A DNA stretch of 64,000 nucleotides from Legionella gratiana (GCF_001467695.1 NZ_LNYE01000029.1:448759-512758); one strand, 5' to 3'. Positions 36,128 through 44,223 are shown, counted from the stretch's first letter. Numbers and translations are program-made. Notes: generated by a model not told the origin, from the sequence alone.

Positions 36128-37207
36128 ATGAACTTAGTGCATCAAATCACACCTACACTAGCTCAGGAAAAAGTAAATTTTGTTATCTCAATACCCCATT
36201 CTGACGAGGCAGCTTTATCTAATTTTAAACTTAGAGTAGAGGATATTCCTTATAATGAACAACCAAGCCATTATCAATTTAAAAAATGGTCTTCTTGGTG
36301 TTCGGCTCATTTCTCTTCCTATTACTACTACATTAAGTATAAAAATGCTCTCTTAAGATGTAAGCAATTTTTGTATGACTTTGGACCTTTATCAACATTA
36401 GATCACGCTGCTCTTTACGATCATTGGGTTTGGGAAATGAAACCCCACGTATTGAATCAGGAAAATATTTGTTGGATTGGTTATGACTATTCAAAATCGA
36501 AAACATTAAGTTTTTTATCTCATGGAACTAATATTGAACTTCGTCTTCTTGAAGGAAATTTGAGCGATGAAGAGTTCTTGGAACTTTGTAAATTTTTTTC
36601 TCCTCTTTCATCATCAAGTGAAATCTTAGAAAAGAGTTTTTTTGAACTATCCTATTGGTCACGTTACCGCAACTGCATAGAAAATGCGTGCATTAATAGA
36701 AATGAATATAAACCTCCCTCAAGCATATGGAATTTAAGATGGCCAATGCATAATATCTTTAGAGGCAGCAAGCCGGATTGCTATATCAAGTACTCAAACC
36801 AACTTAACTTAGACTTTATTCCAGATAGCCAAATTATTTATGGTAACGAAAATCAAATAGAAGAAATTCAATTTGTCCTGTTTCCGAAGAATGGAAAGAA
36901 AAATCAAATGGCATGGTTTCGTGTTTTCAATAAAGCCTCTTTTCCAATAAAGAAGCCAGCCCTCTCTAGATTGCCTAGTATGAATTCATTTAGTGGCTAT
37001 AGTAATTTTAATTTAACCGTCTTAAGTCCGAAGAGTAGTATGATTGCGAGCAATATATACATTGCAAGTCTTAATAATTGTTATGGACCACATGATGCCC
37101 TTTGGTGGGATAATGAAAATGCTTATCTACTGCAACTAAGCGCTAGCGCTAATAACTCTATAGCGTATTTGAAGGGAATTCTTTGTCAACTTATAGAAGA
37201 CAAATGA
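36128..37207 (+). CDS. Unrecognised 359-aa protein in the peptide-oxygenase locus
   Basis: No family recognised. No signal peptide or membrane helix. The sequence is rich in aromatic residues (SSYYYYIKYKN, DHWVWEMKP, WWDNENAYL) with dispersed His and Cys. Residues 255-340 look like alternating beta strands. It lies 69 bp after the oxygenase on the same strand, after a short AT-rich gap, so co-transcription is likely. It could be a second tailoring enzyme, a peptide-binding partner or an immunity protein. The neighbouring transporter is convergent. Confidence 0.65.
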   Translation: MNLVHQITPTLAQEKVNFVISIPHSDEAALSNFKLRVEDIPYNEQPSHYQFKKWSSWCSAHFSSYYYYIKYKNALLRCKQFLYDFGPLSTLDHAALYDHWVWEMKPHVLNQENICWIGYDYSKSKTLSFLSHGTNIELRLLEGNLSDEEFLELCKFFSPLSSSSEILEKSFFELSYWSRYRNCIENACINRNEYKPPSSIWNLRWPMHNIFRGSKPDCYIKYSNQLNLDFIPDSQIIYGNENQIEEIQFVLFPKNGKKNQMAWFRVFNKASFPIKKPALSRLPSMNSFSGYSNFNLTVLSPKSSMIASNIYIASLNNCYGPHDALWWDNENAYLLQLSASANNSIAYLKGILCQLIEDK

Positions 37208-37226
37208 TCAATAGATTTATGCACTT

Positions 37227-38060
37227 TTAGTATGGATATATTAAGCTAGCGCCCAAAGCCACTAGGAAGGCTCCAATCCACTGATATTGGGAAATCTTTT
37301 CACCAATAAAATAAGCAAATATTTGTGCAAATACCACGGAGGTATTACGAAGAGTAAGGGCTAGTCCAGCTTCAGAATGACGCAATCCGATTAAAAATAG
37401 CAAGAAGGACAATGCACTTATAATTCCTCCTAGAGAAGTTATTTTCCAATTGGATTTAATTTGCTCTTTGAATACTTGTTTTTGTTCTTTGTTCATCAAA
37501 AGATAAACACAAGGTAAAGCAATCCATAAAGCTGCAGAAAAGAGTGCAGCTGGGTTTGCCCCATATGCTAAAGAACGACCGTAGCATAAATGATAACCAG
37601 CAATGCAGATGCCACATAAAACCGGAAATAATAATTGCCTTGATTGATCGGGGTTAAAAGTTTGGCTTGTAAGTATCAATCCAAAAAGAACTGATGATAC
37701 ACCTATGATATTAGATAAATTTATATTTTCACCAAGGAAACATGCCGAAATAAACCATACAATTATCATGGCGCTTCCTCGCATAATAATGTAGGCCTTC
37801 CCAAGTGAATACTGACTAAGACAAATAGCTAGTGTGATTATATAACCTCCTTCAAATAAACCAGAGGTTAGTGCCCATAAAAAGGAATCAGATGTTTTAA
37901 ATAATGGACCTGAGAAAAAAGGAATAAATACAAGCGAGAATATAGTTGCAAAACTCATAATTCCCAATACTTCGTAATAGGGTGTTGAATTGCGTTTGGC
38001 AAATGTATTCCATGCTGCATGGAGGATTGCGGATAAAATTATAAATACACCAGAACCCAT
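37227..38060 (-). CDS. EamA/DMT-family transporter
   Basis: 277 aa, 9-10 membrane helices, with two tandem EamA halves (LSAILHAAWNTFAKRN at the start and AGLALTLRNTSVVFAQIFAYFIGEK in the second half). DMT proteins mostly export metabolites or small molecules. Its stop is 20 bp from the stop of the 359-aa gene, convergent. Export of the peptide-derived product is possible but not shown. Confidence 0.85.
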   Translation of the reverse strand: MGSGVFIILSAILHAAWNTFAKRNSTPYYEVLGIMSFATIFSLVFIPFFSGPLFKTSDSFLWALTSGLFEGGYIITLAICLSQYSLGKAYIIMRGSAMIIVWFISACFLGENINLSNIIGVSSVLFGLILTSQTFNPDQSRQLLFPVLCGICIAGYHLCYGRSLAYGANPAALFSAALWIALPCVYLLMNKEQKQVFKEQIKSNWKITSLGGIISALSFLLFLIGLRHSEAGLALTLRNTSVVFAQIFAYFIGEKISQYQWIGAFLVALGASLIYPY

Positions 38061-38175
38061 TTCAGTTCATTTCGAGATAAATAATCGATTATTGTAACAT
38101 TGGACCAACAGCCTATAACATAAAATTTTTAAAACCTAATAGAAGTTGCAAAGTGATTTTAGAGTTTAAAGTATT

Positions 38176-38199
38176 AAAAAAGATGCCCCAAAGAGGGGC
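38176..38199 (-). terminator. Rho-independent terminator of ardA
   Basis: On the minus strand GCCCC, a 5-base loop, then GGGGC is followed by ATC and six T. It abuts the ardA stop codon. Confidence 0.85.
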
Positions 38200-38706
38200 T
38201 TAATAGTTCGCAAAAATATATGCCTGTCCACCAAACTCTACCGAACAATAATCACTAATAAAAAGATCCCGAGCAAAAGCTTCAAAATCAAAATAGCAGA
38301 TCAAATTATCCGGCATTTGATGGGCATAACAGTCATCAAATAACTGCCTAGAAAAATCAACCTCTGAATCATAACAACCTTGGTAATGATCCTCCAACAT
38401 GGTTTGTGCATCATCTACCGAATAATCGCAGAGAAGAGCTAAGCCTAGCTCTCCGTGTTCTTTAATAAATGAAGCATACTCCACAATATTACTTATTGAC
38501 TCATACTCATGGATTTTGATGCTGCCGAATCCTTCATAATCGTGTATGGCATATTCTTCAGCATTGGGTTCAGAGCTGTTATCCAGCATTTCCCAGATTT
38601 CTTCCATAATGTCATCTTCGCTTTGTGTGGCATCTATCCAAACACCATGCAGGATGGCACTGTTGTATGAGGCTAAACACGCGACGTAGATTGAAGGGGT
38701 GTCCAT
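38200..38706 (-). CDS. ardA: Antirestriction protein ArdA
   Basis: 168 aa, strongly acidic (a DNA mimic), with SIYVACLASYNSAILHGVW at the start and EYAIHDYEGFG, both ArdA signatures; FDFEAFARDLFISDY near the end. ArdA blocks type I restriction enzymes when an ICE or plasmid enters a new cell. It lies downstream of ssb in the same direction, separated by an inverted repeat. ATCTCCTTG before the start on the plus strand reads CAAGGAGAT on the minus strand, a good ribosome binding site. Confidence 0.95.
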   Translation of the reverse strand: MDTPSIYVACLASYNSAILHGVWIDATQSEDDIMEEIWEMLDNSSEPNAEEYAIHDYEGFGSIKIHEYESISNIVEYASFIKEHGELGLALLCDYSVDDAQTMLEDHYQGCYDSEVDFSRQLFDDCYAHQMPDNLICYFDFEAFARDLFISDYCSVEFGGQAYIFANY

Positions 38707-38740
38707 GGGATTATCTCCTTGTATAAAGGGAGCAATCCCA

Positions 38741-38760
38741 CACGGGAGCTTGCTCCCGTG
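38741..38760. repeat. Perfect inverted repeat between ssb and ardA
   Basis: CACGGGAGC and GCTCCCGTG, 9-bp arms with a 2-base centre. There is no T-run, so it is more likely an mRNA-processing, attenuator or protein-binding site than a terminator. Confidence 0.7.
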
Positions 38761-38771
38761 GTAGGGTATGA

Positions 38772-39194
38772 TTAAAACGGAATTTCTTCTGAATCGGTTT
38801 GCAACATTTCACGCATTTGCACCATGTGGTGCTCTGCGGTCTTGTTGCTAGATTCATCAGCAGATTTGAAGTGACTAAGTAGCTGGATATGATTGACGAC
38901 GACGCTTAAGGTTTGATGTGTCTTACCTTCATTGTCAGTCCATTGATTAGAACGCAGTTTACCTTCAAGGTATACTTGCGAACCTTTCTTTAAATATTCA
39001 GCTACTTTGGTAAGTTTTCCAAAAAGCACCAGTTGATGCCATTCCACTCTGGTTTGCCATTCATCATTCTTCTTGAATGATTCATTAGTTGCCAAAGTAG
39101 CGGTGACAAAAGATTGTCCGTCTTTCCCAGTGATGTTTTTGGGATCAGCACCAAGATTGCCAATTAATTGAACCTGGTTTAAAGATGCGGTCAT
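38772..39194 (-). CDS. ssb: Single-stranded DNA-binding protein
   Basis: 140 aa. OB-fold with NQVQLIGNLGADPKN, ATNESFKKN, VEWHQLVLFGKLTKVAEYLKKGS and VYLEGKLRSNQW, then a short acidic tail ending EEIPF, which binds partner proteins. Carried by the ICE to protect and complete transferred single strands; with ardA it forms an early entry pair. GGAG lies 6 bp before the ATG. Confidence 0.96.
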   Translation of the reverse strand: MTASLNQVQLIGNLGADPKNITGKDGQSFVTATLATNESFKKNDEWQTRVEWHQLVLFGKLTKVAEYLKKGSQVYLEGKLRSNQWTDNEGKTHQTLSVVVNHIQLLSHFKSADESSNKTAEHHMVQMREMLQTDSEEIPF

Positions 39195-39225
39195 TGTATT
39201 CTCCTGTTATTGTTAAATGTGAACG

Positions 39226-39271
39226 GCATAACAGAAAAACATCCGCATAGGCAGATGATTTTCTGTTATGC
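39226..39271. repeat. Long inverted repeat upstream of ssb
   Basis: GCATAACAGAAAA (39226-39238) and TTTTCTGTTATGC (39259-39271) pair perfectly; the inner CATC and GATG extend the stem to about 17 bp with one mismatch. Located between a small gene and ssb, both on the minus strand. Possible terminator, operator or single-strand promoter. Confidence 0.7.
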
Positions 39272-39294
39272 GGATAAGACTTAATTTGCTTCAA

Positions 39295-39489
39295 TTAACA
39301 AGCAATCCGTTGAGTATCAAACTGTTTGACAAATGAAATCAGGGACTCCAGTTTGTGCAAACTTAACTCTGCTTGCTGAATGTCATAGGGATTAATTTGC
39401 AGTCGGTGACGACTTAAATCATTGACACAACAATTCAGTTCAAATAGCAAATGTTCAATTTCAAGTTGCGCTGGTTCCTGCTGTTGCAT
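39295..39489 (-). CDS. Small ICE protein (64 aa), unrecognised
   Basis: From the ATG at 39489, chosen because AAGGAG lies 7 bp before it; the longer frame from 39543 lacks one. The peptide is helical and charged (QLEIEHLLFELNCCVNDL, LHKLESLISFV). Same strand as ssb and ardA and probably transcribed with them. Confidence 0.6.
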   Translation of the reverse strand: MQQQEPAQLEIEHLLFELNCCVNDLSRHRLQINPYDIQQAELSLHKLESLISFVKQFDTQRIAC

Positions 39490-39902
39490 GGTATGCTCCT
39501 TAGGTCTAAAGAGGATTAGCCCCAAAGGGACTATGAATCCCAATTGGGTTATGCAAAAAAGATCACCGAAACTTCGGTTGATTTACCTGGTTATTAATGA
39601 TGATGTGCTCGAAGCACTCCTCGGGCGTAAAGCCGTAAAGACAACTCCTGATAGGGCTTCCCTGCTAAACGCTTTGCCATGGAATTAGGGAACAAGATGG
39701 CATATCACAAGACCTGGTGGTTTCGTCAGAATTGCACTGACTCATCAGTTGTGTTGCTTTCAGATTATCAAGCCAGTATTAGAACGCAAGCGTTTTTTAC
39801 TGTTGATATTAAATGAACGTATTTGAATCAGTCACCTAAATAGATAGGCATATGAATTTGTTCTATAATTGATCAATATAATTATTACCTGTTAGGTGAA
39901 TT
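39490..39902. other. Spacer with degenerate copy of a short coding-like repeat
   Basis: At about 39661-39740 the plus strand translates in one frame as AMELGNKMAYHKTWW. A similar stretch at about 42226-42270 reads ATELGNKVALHKTLDY. The two flank the recombinase gene pair and look like remnants of one small gene or a duplicated element end. Otherwise I see only promoter-like AT-rich sequence before the 81-aa gene. Confidence 0.45.
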
Positions 39903-40148
39903 ATGTCTGATCATAGAAAAACAAGGTTAGCGTTTTATTTTCTTTGTGAGAAAGAGGCTTGCTCAGAGAGCTTTTCCTTAGATGAGCTGGAGCAGGCTGC
40001 TGAGTGGAGTGCATCGACTGTAGATACATATCTGAGTAAGAAATGGAAGCATATAGTTAGCAGGTCTGCGGATGGTCTTTATACCTGTGCTGGTATATGT
40101 AAAATGTCTCTAAATGAGTTCGTAAATTTGCAAAAACAAACTGCTTAG
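39903..40148 (+). CDS. Small helix-turn-helix-like protein (81 aa)
   Basis: The product starts MSDHRKTRLAFYFL and has FSLDELEQAAEWSASTVDTYLSKKWKH compatible with a winged or simple helix-turn-helix (in pieces: SLDELEQAAEW, then STVDTYLSKKW). It has four Cys. A GTTAGGTGAATT site precedes the ATG. Opposite strand to the recombinases. It might regulate them, or be the DNA-binding part of a larger lost protein. Confidence 0.5.
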   Translation: MSDHRKTRLAFYFLCEKEACSESFSLDELEQAAEWSASTVDTYLSKKWKHIVSRSADGLYTCAGICKMSLNEFVNLQKQTA

Positions 40149-40221
40149 CTTGGCATGAAAACAGTTTTTTTAGAGGGATTGAAGTTTTTTATGGCCACCA
40201 TTTAAGGAAAGCAGTTCCTTC

Positions 40222-41121
40222 TTAACCGAGGTAACTTTTGGTTATAGATATTCTGGAGTGGCCGAGGTCTCTACTTATAATTTCACGAGCTTCTCTGTCT
40301 ATGGCTTTTTCTGATTGAGATAAATATTTAGATGTTTTTCCACCTTCAATGGGACATTTGAATGGTTGTTTATCAGGCGATAACTGCCTGGTTAAATCGT
40401 GGTATCTTCTTTGAGCATAAGCATGACGCAGACCATGACAATTTTTCAACCCTAACTTTTCTGTCTCAGTTTGATATTGCCTCAGATACTGTTTATAAGT
40501 TTTATTTTTGGGGATCAATGAATGGCCAGGAGAGATTTGTTTTATTGTTTTTTCTAGCCATTCTTTTTGTTCCTTGCTTGTAATATCTATGGCTCTTCCA
40601 ATTCCGCCTTTAGTCCAGCTTGATTTTAATATCAAACGTTCGCCAAACCAAGCTTCGCTTATAACCAATTTCATCGACTCTTCACGACGTAAACCAAAGA
40701 GGTATTGAGCCTCAAGAGATAAGCGTATCATTGGATTTTCGCATTTTGAGAAGTCTATATTAGTGATAGCTTTATTGTATGTGGGTACATAATTTCGGTT
40801 ATCAATTTGATAATAGTCATTGCTAGGTTTGATTATCTCTGGTTTATTAAGCCAGATGGATAATTTCCTGAGTTTAGACATGTAATTTTTGATAGTGGCC
40901 GGATTTTTACCCTGTTTTTTCCAGTACTCTACTAACACATGGATGTGCTTTGATTTTAGTCCCTTGATATGAGCTACCATAAAACCTTGCTCATGCAGAT
41001 CCTTGATGCAACGATTCAATATATGGCGTGTATCAGCTTTACTGGCATGGGAATATACACTTAGTTCTTTGATACATTCGTTGATAGAAAATAGTGCGCT
41101 TTTAAGTTTTGATTTACTCAT
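40222..41121 (-). CDS. Tyrosine recombinase / integrase, apparently intact
   Basis: 299 aa. N-terminal helical SAM-like arm-binding region (to about 115), then the catalytic domain with first Arg in FGLRREES, HGLRHAYAQ (H-x-x-R), LGHSRISITKSYLG (His and the nucleophile Tyr 3 residues before the end). All five usual catalytic positions can be found. The nucleophile Tyr is nearly C-terminal. The gene overlaps the upstream recombinase-like gene by 8 bp, so the two are co-translated. Presumably integrates the ICE, alone or as a pair. Confidence 0.88.
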   Translation of the reverse strand: MSKSKLKSALFSINECIKELSVYSHASKADTRHILNRCIKDLHEQGFMVAHIKGLKSKHIHVLVEYWKKQGKNPATIKNYMSKLRKLSIWLNKPEIIKPSNDYYQIDNRNYVPTYNKAITNIDFSKCENPMIRLSLEAQYLFGLRREESMKLVISEAWFGERLILKSSWTKGGIGRAIDITSKEQKEWLEKTIKQISPGHSLIPKNKTYKQYLRQYQTETEKLGLKNCHGLRHAYAQRRYHDLTRQLSPDKQPFKCPIEGGKTSKYLSQSEKAIDREAREIISRDLGHSRISITKSYLG

Positions 41122-41920
41122 GCAGGTATGTCCATAGTGTGTTGCGAGATTTTATTCCAAGTTCATCCTGTAATATCAAACAGGTTTGATAGTTACCTAA
41201 TATTGGCAGTAAGTATTGATACATTTGTTTTGCATATAGATAACGCCAGGACTTTTTTACGGGTACGTCAAAAGCCATGAGGGTATGATTCCAGCTAAGT
41301 TTGACTTGTTTATAACCAAAAAATTGTACCAAACTTTGTCTATTAGTTAGTTTTTCTAAGTCAGATACGACGTTTTTTTGAATTTCATTTCTGAAAGGGA
41401 TCGTTCTGTCCACCGAGTTAAAAGTGATTTCTCTCGTGAGCGAAAGTTTATGCTCTTTGATATGGATTCCAGGTTTAATCTGTATTGCTTCACTAAAGGT
41501 CAAACCAAACTCTGTTTGTAAGGCCATAATAATGCGTGATGTCATTTCAGAGAACGATTCCCAGAGATTGGGTTGCCATTTTAATCGTTGGGGTTTTAGT
41601 ATTTTTCGATGCAATTGCAGAGACTTGTTGTCTATATTCTGTATTGGACAATTAATGCTTAGTAAATAATTTCTAATAATTGTCATATAACGCATAATTG
41701 TTGCATCTTTAACATGGTTTCTTTTCCAATATCCAACCAGTTTTTGAATATGCTCTGATTTCATGTTTTGCCATGAAGTAGGAACATCTCCAATACGGAA
41801 TAGATCATCAATCATCTTTTGTATGACGTATGCGCGTTTTTTCTTTTCTTGGTAGCTGCCTCGGTTATCAAGTTGAAAGTACCGGTTTGCAGCTTGTCTT
41901 AAGGAATTTTTTCTCATCAT
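41114..41920 (-). CDS. Second tyrosine-recombinase-like protein, catalytic residues incomplete
   Basis: 268 aa, homologous in layout to the downstream 299-aa recombinase (SEHIQKLVGYWKRN parallels SKHIHVLVEYWKKQ; ATIMRYMTIIRNYL parallels ATIKNYMSKLRKL). The first catalytic Arg is missing (FGLTFSEA in place of FGLRREES), and the HxxR motif reads SWRYLYAK with Arg but no His. The final LGIKSRNTLWTYLHE keeps a Tyr but has Lys-Ser in the GHS position. I infer a non-catalytic or weakly active partner, as in paired recombinases, rather than decay, because the frame is intact and overlaps its neighbour. Confidence 0.75.
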   Translation of the reverse strand: MMRKNSLRQAANRYFQLDNRGSYQEKKKRAYVIQKMIDDLFRIGDVPTSWQNMKSEHIQKLVGYWKRNHVKDATIMRYMTIIRNYLLSINCPIQNIDNKSLQLHRKILKPQRLKWQPNLWESFSEMTSRIIMALQTEFGLTFSEAIQIKPGIHIKEHKLSLTREITFNSVDRTIPFRNEIQKNVVSDLEKLTNRQSLVQFFGYKQVKLSWNHTLMAFDVPVKKSWRYLYAKQMYQYLLPILGNYQTCLILQDELGIKSRNTLWTYLHE

Positions 41921-42563
41921 CCAATCCGAAAATTCATTTGCCCTGTCTCTGGTTTAGTGTTGGTCGAGCGGCTCACTCAAAGATGAAACCTGGCAAAAGC
42001 CATAAAGCTCGAAGTGGGGGGCAAAACAATCGTTATAAGGCAAACGATCTCGCCGATTTACAACAGTTTTTCTGGTTATTTCCTCCTTGTGTTGTTGATT
42101 AATAAAAACGACAAAACGATGGGCTTTGTCACAAGTCCATGGTCAAATTGAAATAAATTGACTTAAACTCCCGAGGGAGTTGCCCTGTCGGATGACAGAG
42201 ATTCCTAGATGATTTTCCCGACTGAACGTCCAGCCACAGAGTTAGGGAATAAAGTGGCTTTGCACAAGACGTTGGATTACGTTTCGCTGGAATCGCGCCA
42301 GCTCTTCAGTTGTGCTTCATTAAAAAATATCAAAGTGGTGCTTGCTGTGCAAGGGTTAAAAGAGAACAATTTTGTCCTGACGCCAGTCTGGCGTCAGGAC
42401 AAAATACAGTAATGTGTTGATTTTACGAAGTAAAATCAAGGGTTGTGTTCTGCGTCACTGCACATAAATTGCAGTGACGCAGAAAAAATGCATTGTCACA
42501 GATGATGAATGGACATCCAATGTGCTATATTTTTATATAATTGTCGGGGCTAATGGAGTAGTG
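41921..42563. other. Non-coding region with series of perfect hairpins; candidate oriT or control region
   Basis: Five inverted repeats in 320 bp. AACTCCC/GGGAGTT at 42166-42181. CTGTC/GACAG at 42185-42198. An 18-bp-arm palindrome at 42369-42405 (left arm ATTTTGTCCTGACGCCAG, one-base centre). TTGATTTTAC/GTAAAATCAA at 42417-42439. TTCTGCGTCACTGCA/TGCAGTGACGCAGAA at 42448-42484. A 67-codon frame at 42209-42412 ends inside the large palindrome and is part of the degenerate repeat noted at 39490. A 39-codon frame at 41982 has no ribosome binding site. I call no gene here. Confidence 0.7.
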
Positions 42564-43898
42564 ATGAAGAAATCGCAATTATCAAGAAACCATATCATCA
42601 CAGACCCAATTCATGGTGTTATGTCTTTTAGCAAAGACGAGAAGGAATTAATTAAGCAATTTATTGATAAACCGATTTTTCAAAGATTAAAAAGGATTAA
42701 GCAACTGGGTTGTGCTGATATGGTTTTTCCCGGAGCAGTTCATACTAGGTTTAGCCATTCTCTTGGGGCTTGTTATATAGGTAAGTTGGTTTGTGACCAA
42801 TTAGACATAAATAATGGTGATAGAAAAATTATAATGGGGGCTGCTTTACTGCATGATATTGGCCATGGGCCTTTTTCTCACGCTTTTGAGTCCATTTTTA
42901 AAGGGTTCGGTGAGGGAAAAATATCACATGATAAACAATGGACTCCTAAGTTTATTGATTCCTTTGAATGTGACTTAAAGGAAGATATTCTTAATGTTTT
43001 TATTGATCCTAATCATCATGAGTATTATGACCCATTGATTGCCTCACAGTTAGATGTAGATAGATTAGATTATTTGCTGCGAGACAGTCATTTTTGCGGA
43101 GTTCCATACGGCAATATTGACTTGCAATGGATTATATCCTGTATGAAACAACAAGAAATCAATGGTGACACAGTAATTTGTATTACTCCTAAAGGTATCG
43201 GAGCAATTGAGCATTATATTTTGTCAAGAAGATTGATGACAAAATACATATACTATCATGGGAAGAAAAACTCATCAGAATATTTAATTTCAACTTTTTT
43301 AAAGAATTTAGAAGGTCATTTAGATATAGCAGAATTAGCTCAATCGCCATTATTTTTGTTTATGAAGAATTACTTTGAATACAAGCGAATAATAAATAAA
43401 AATACTGACAACAATGAATCTAATAGAAATGATTTTGTTGATAATTCTTTTAATTATTATAAAGAAATCACCGATGATGATATTTGGATAGTTTTGAGAA
43501 GATTGTCAAACGAAGATTCAATTGCTGGACGAGTGGCGCACAAGATTTGTAACAGAGAGTTGCCAAACAGTTTTCTAATAAATCCTTCCCGAAGATTTGA
43601 TGCAAAAAAAATAATTGAACGATATAAAGATCAAGAAGATGAAGATAATAAATGGCGTATATATTTTGATGAATTAAATTTTGAATCTTATGGCAGTAAA
43701 AAGATACCTATTTATGTTTCTGATCACAATACGGTTACAGATCTATATCACAGCTCAAATATGCTTAATCAGATTTCAGACAAGCCTGAGCCAACATATT
43801 ATGTATATATAGATGCAAAACATCCAAAAGAAGAAGAGTTATTGTGCGAGCTCAGTTCCTATCATTGCCTTGTTTCCCCTTATTTTAAATCAGGCTAG
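42564..43898 (+). CDS. HD-domain phosphohydrolase, SAMHD1/dGTPase-like
   Basis: 444 aa from the ATG at 42564 (GGAG 5 bp upstream; the ATG at 42474 lies in a hairpin and adds nothing conserved). Starts with ITDPIHGVMSF and FQRLKRIKQLG, then HTRFSHSLGA (H60, H65), LLHDIGHGPFSH (H97, D98) and QLDVDRLDYLLRD. This is the YdhJ/SAMHD1-like arrangement that cleaves dNTPs. A C-terminal region of about 200 aa is unrecognised. Single cargo gene on the ICE, opposite in direction to the recombinases. dNTP depletion is a known antiphage strategy, so defence is plausible. Confidence 0.85.
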   Translation: MKKSQLSRNHIITDPIHGVMSFSKDEKELIKQFIDKPIFQRLKRIKQLGCADMVFPGAVHTRFSHSLGACYIGKLVCDQLDINNGDRKIIMGAALLHDIGHGPFSHAFESIFKGFGEGKISHDKQWTPKFIDSFECDLKEDILNVFIDPNHHEYYDPLIASQLDVDRLDYLLRDSHFCGVPYGNIDLQWIISCMKQQEINGDTVICITPKGIGAIEHYILSRRLMTKYIYYHGKKNSSEYLISTFLKNLEGHLDIAELAQSPLFLFMKNYFEYKRIINKNTDNNESNRNDFVDNSFNYYKEITDDDIWIVLRRLSNEDSIAGRVAHKICNRELPNSFLINPSRRFDAKKIIERYKDQEDEDNKWRIYFDELNFESYGSKKIPIYVSDHNTVTDLYHSSNMLNQISDKPEPTYYVYIDAKHPKEEELLCELSSYHCLVSPYFKSG

Positions 43899-43931
43899 AA
43901 AGTAATTTTAGAACCTACTCCAGTTTTGCAT

Positions 43932-43955
43932 CTATTTTGTAATAATAGTTTTTTT
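43932..43955 (+). terminator. Possible terminator of the HD-domain gene
   Basis: CTATT, a 7-base loop and AATAG, then seven T. The stem is only 5 bp and AT-rich, so the call is weak. Confidence 0.4.
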
Positions 43956-44223
43956 ATTTTCCTTGCTTGTTATATTTTGGTTGGAATTTCGATATTTGTT
44001 TGGCTTCACTTTTGCGAGCTTCTTGTATCGATGAAAATTGCTTTATTTTAACCTGAGCTCCAGGAATAGTGCCAATATGTTCGGCAATCCTGCCTGTTAC
44101 CCTGCCTCTTTTAGCTGTGCCTATATAATTTTTATTGCCACCTGCTGTTTGAATTTCATATACGACAGGCTTGTTATTTGGTAATTGGTTGATTAAATTA
44201 GAGCTATATTTTGTTGTTTTCAT
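43954..44223 (-). CDS. GIY-YIG nuclease-like small protein
   Basis: 89 aa from the ATG at 44223, chosen because GGAG lies 7 bp before it. PVVYEIQTAGG and NKNYIGTAKRGRV fit the GIY-YIG core (VYEI and NYIG in place of GIY and YIG). They are followed by IAEHIG, QVKIKQFSSIQEARKSE (the conserved Glu) and FQPKYNKQ, which resembles the usual P-x-x-N end. Minimal length for the fold. Close to traD but probably not in its operon. A role in DNA processing or in defence is open. Confidence 0.65.
   Translation of the reverse strand: MKTTKYSSNLINQLPNNKPVVYEIQTAGGNKNYIGTAKRGRVTGRIAEHIGTIPGAQVKIKQFSSIQEARKSEAKQISKFQPKYNKQGK

Noticed and set aside
41982-42101. 39-codon plus-strand frame after the recombinase start
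   Set aside because: No ribosome binding site and no recognisable motif; kept only as part of the non-coding region.
42209-42412. 67-codon frame in the hairpin region
   Set aside because: Runs into the 37-bp palindrome; similarity to the 39.7-kb stretch suggests a remnant, not a gene.
42166-42484. Hairpin series as a CRISPR array or retron
   Set aside because: The inverted repeats differ from each other in sequence and spacing, there are no direct repeats with spacers, and no cas or reverse transcriptase gene is present.
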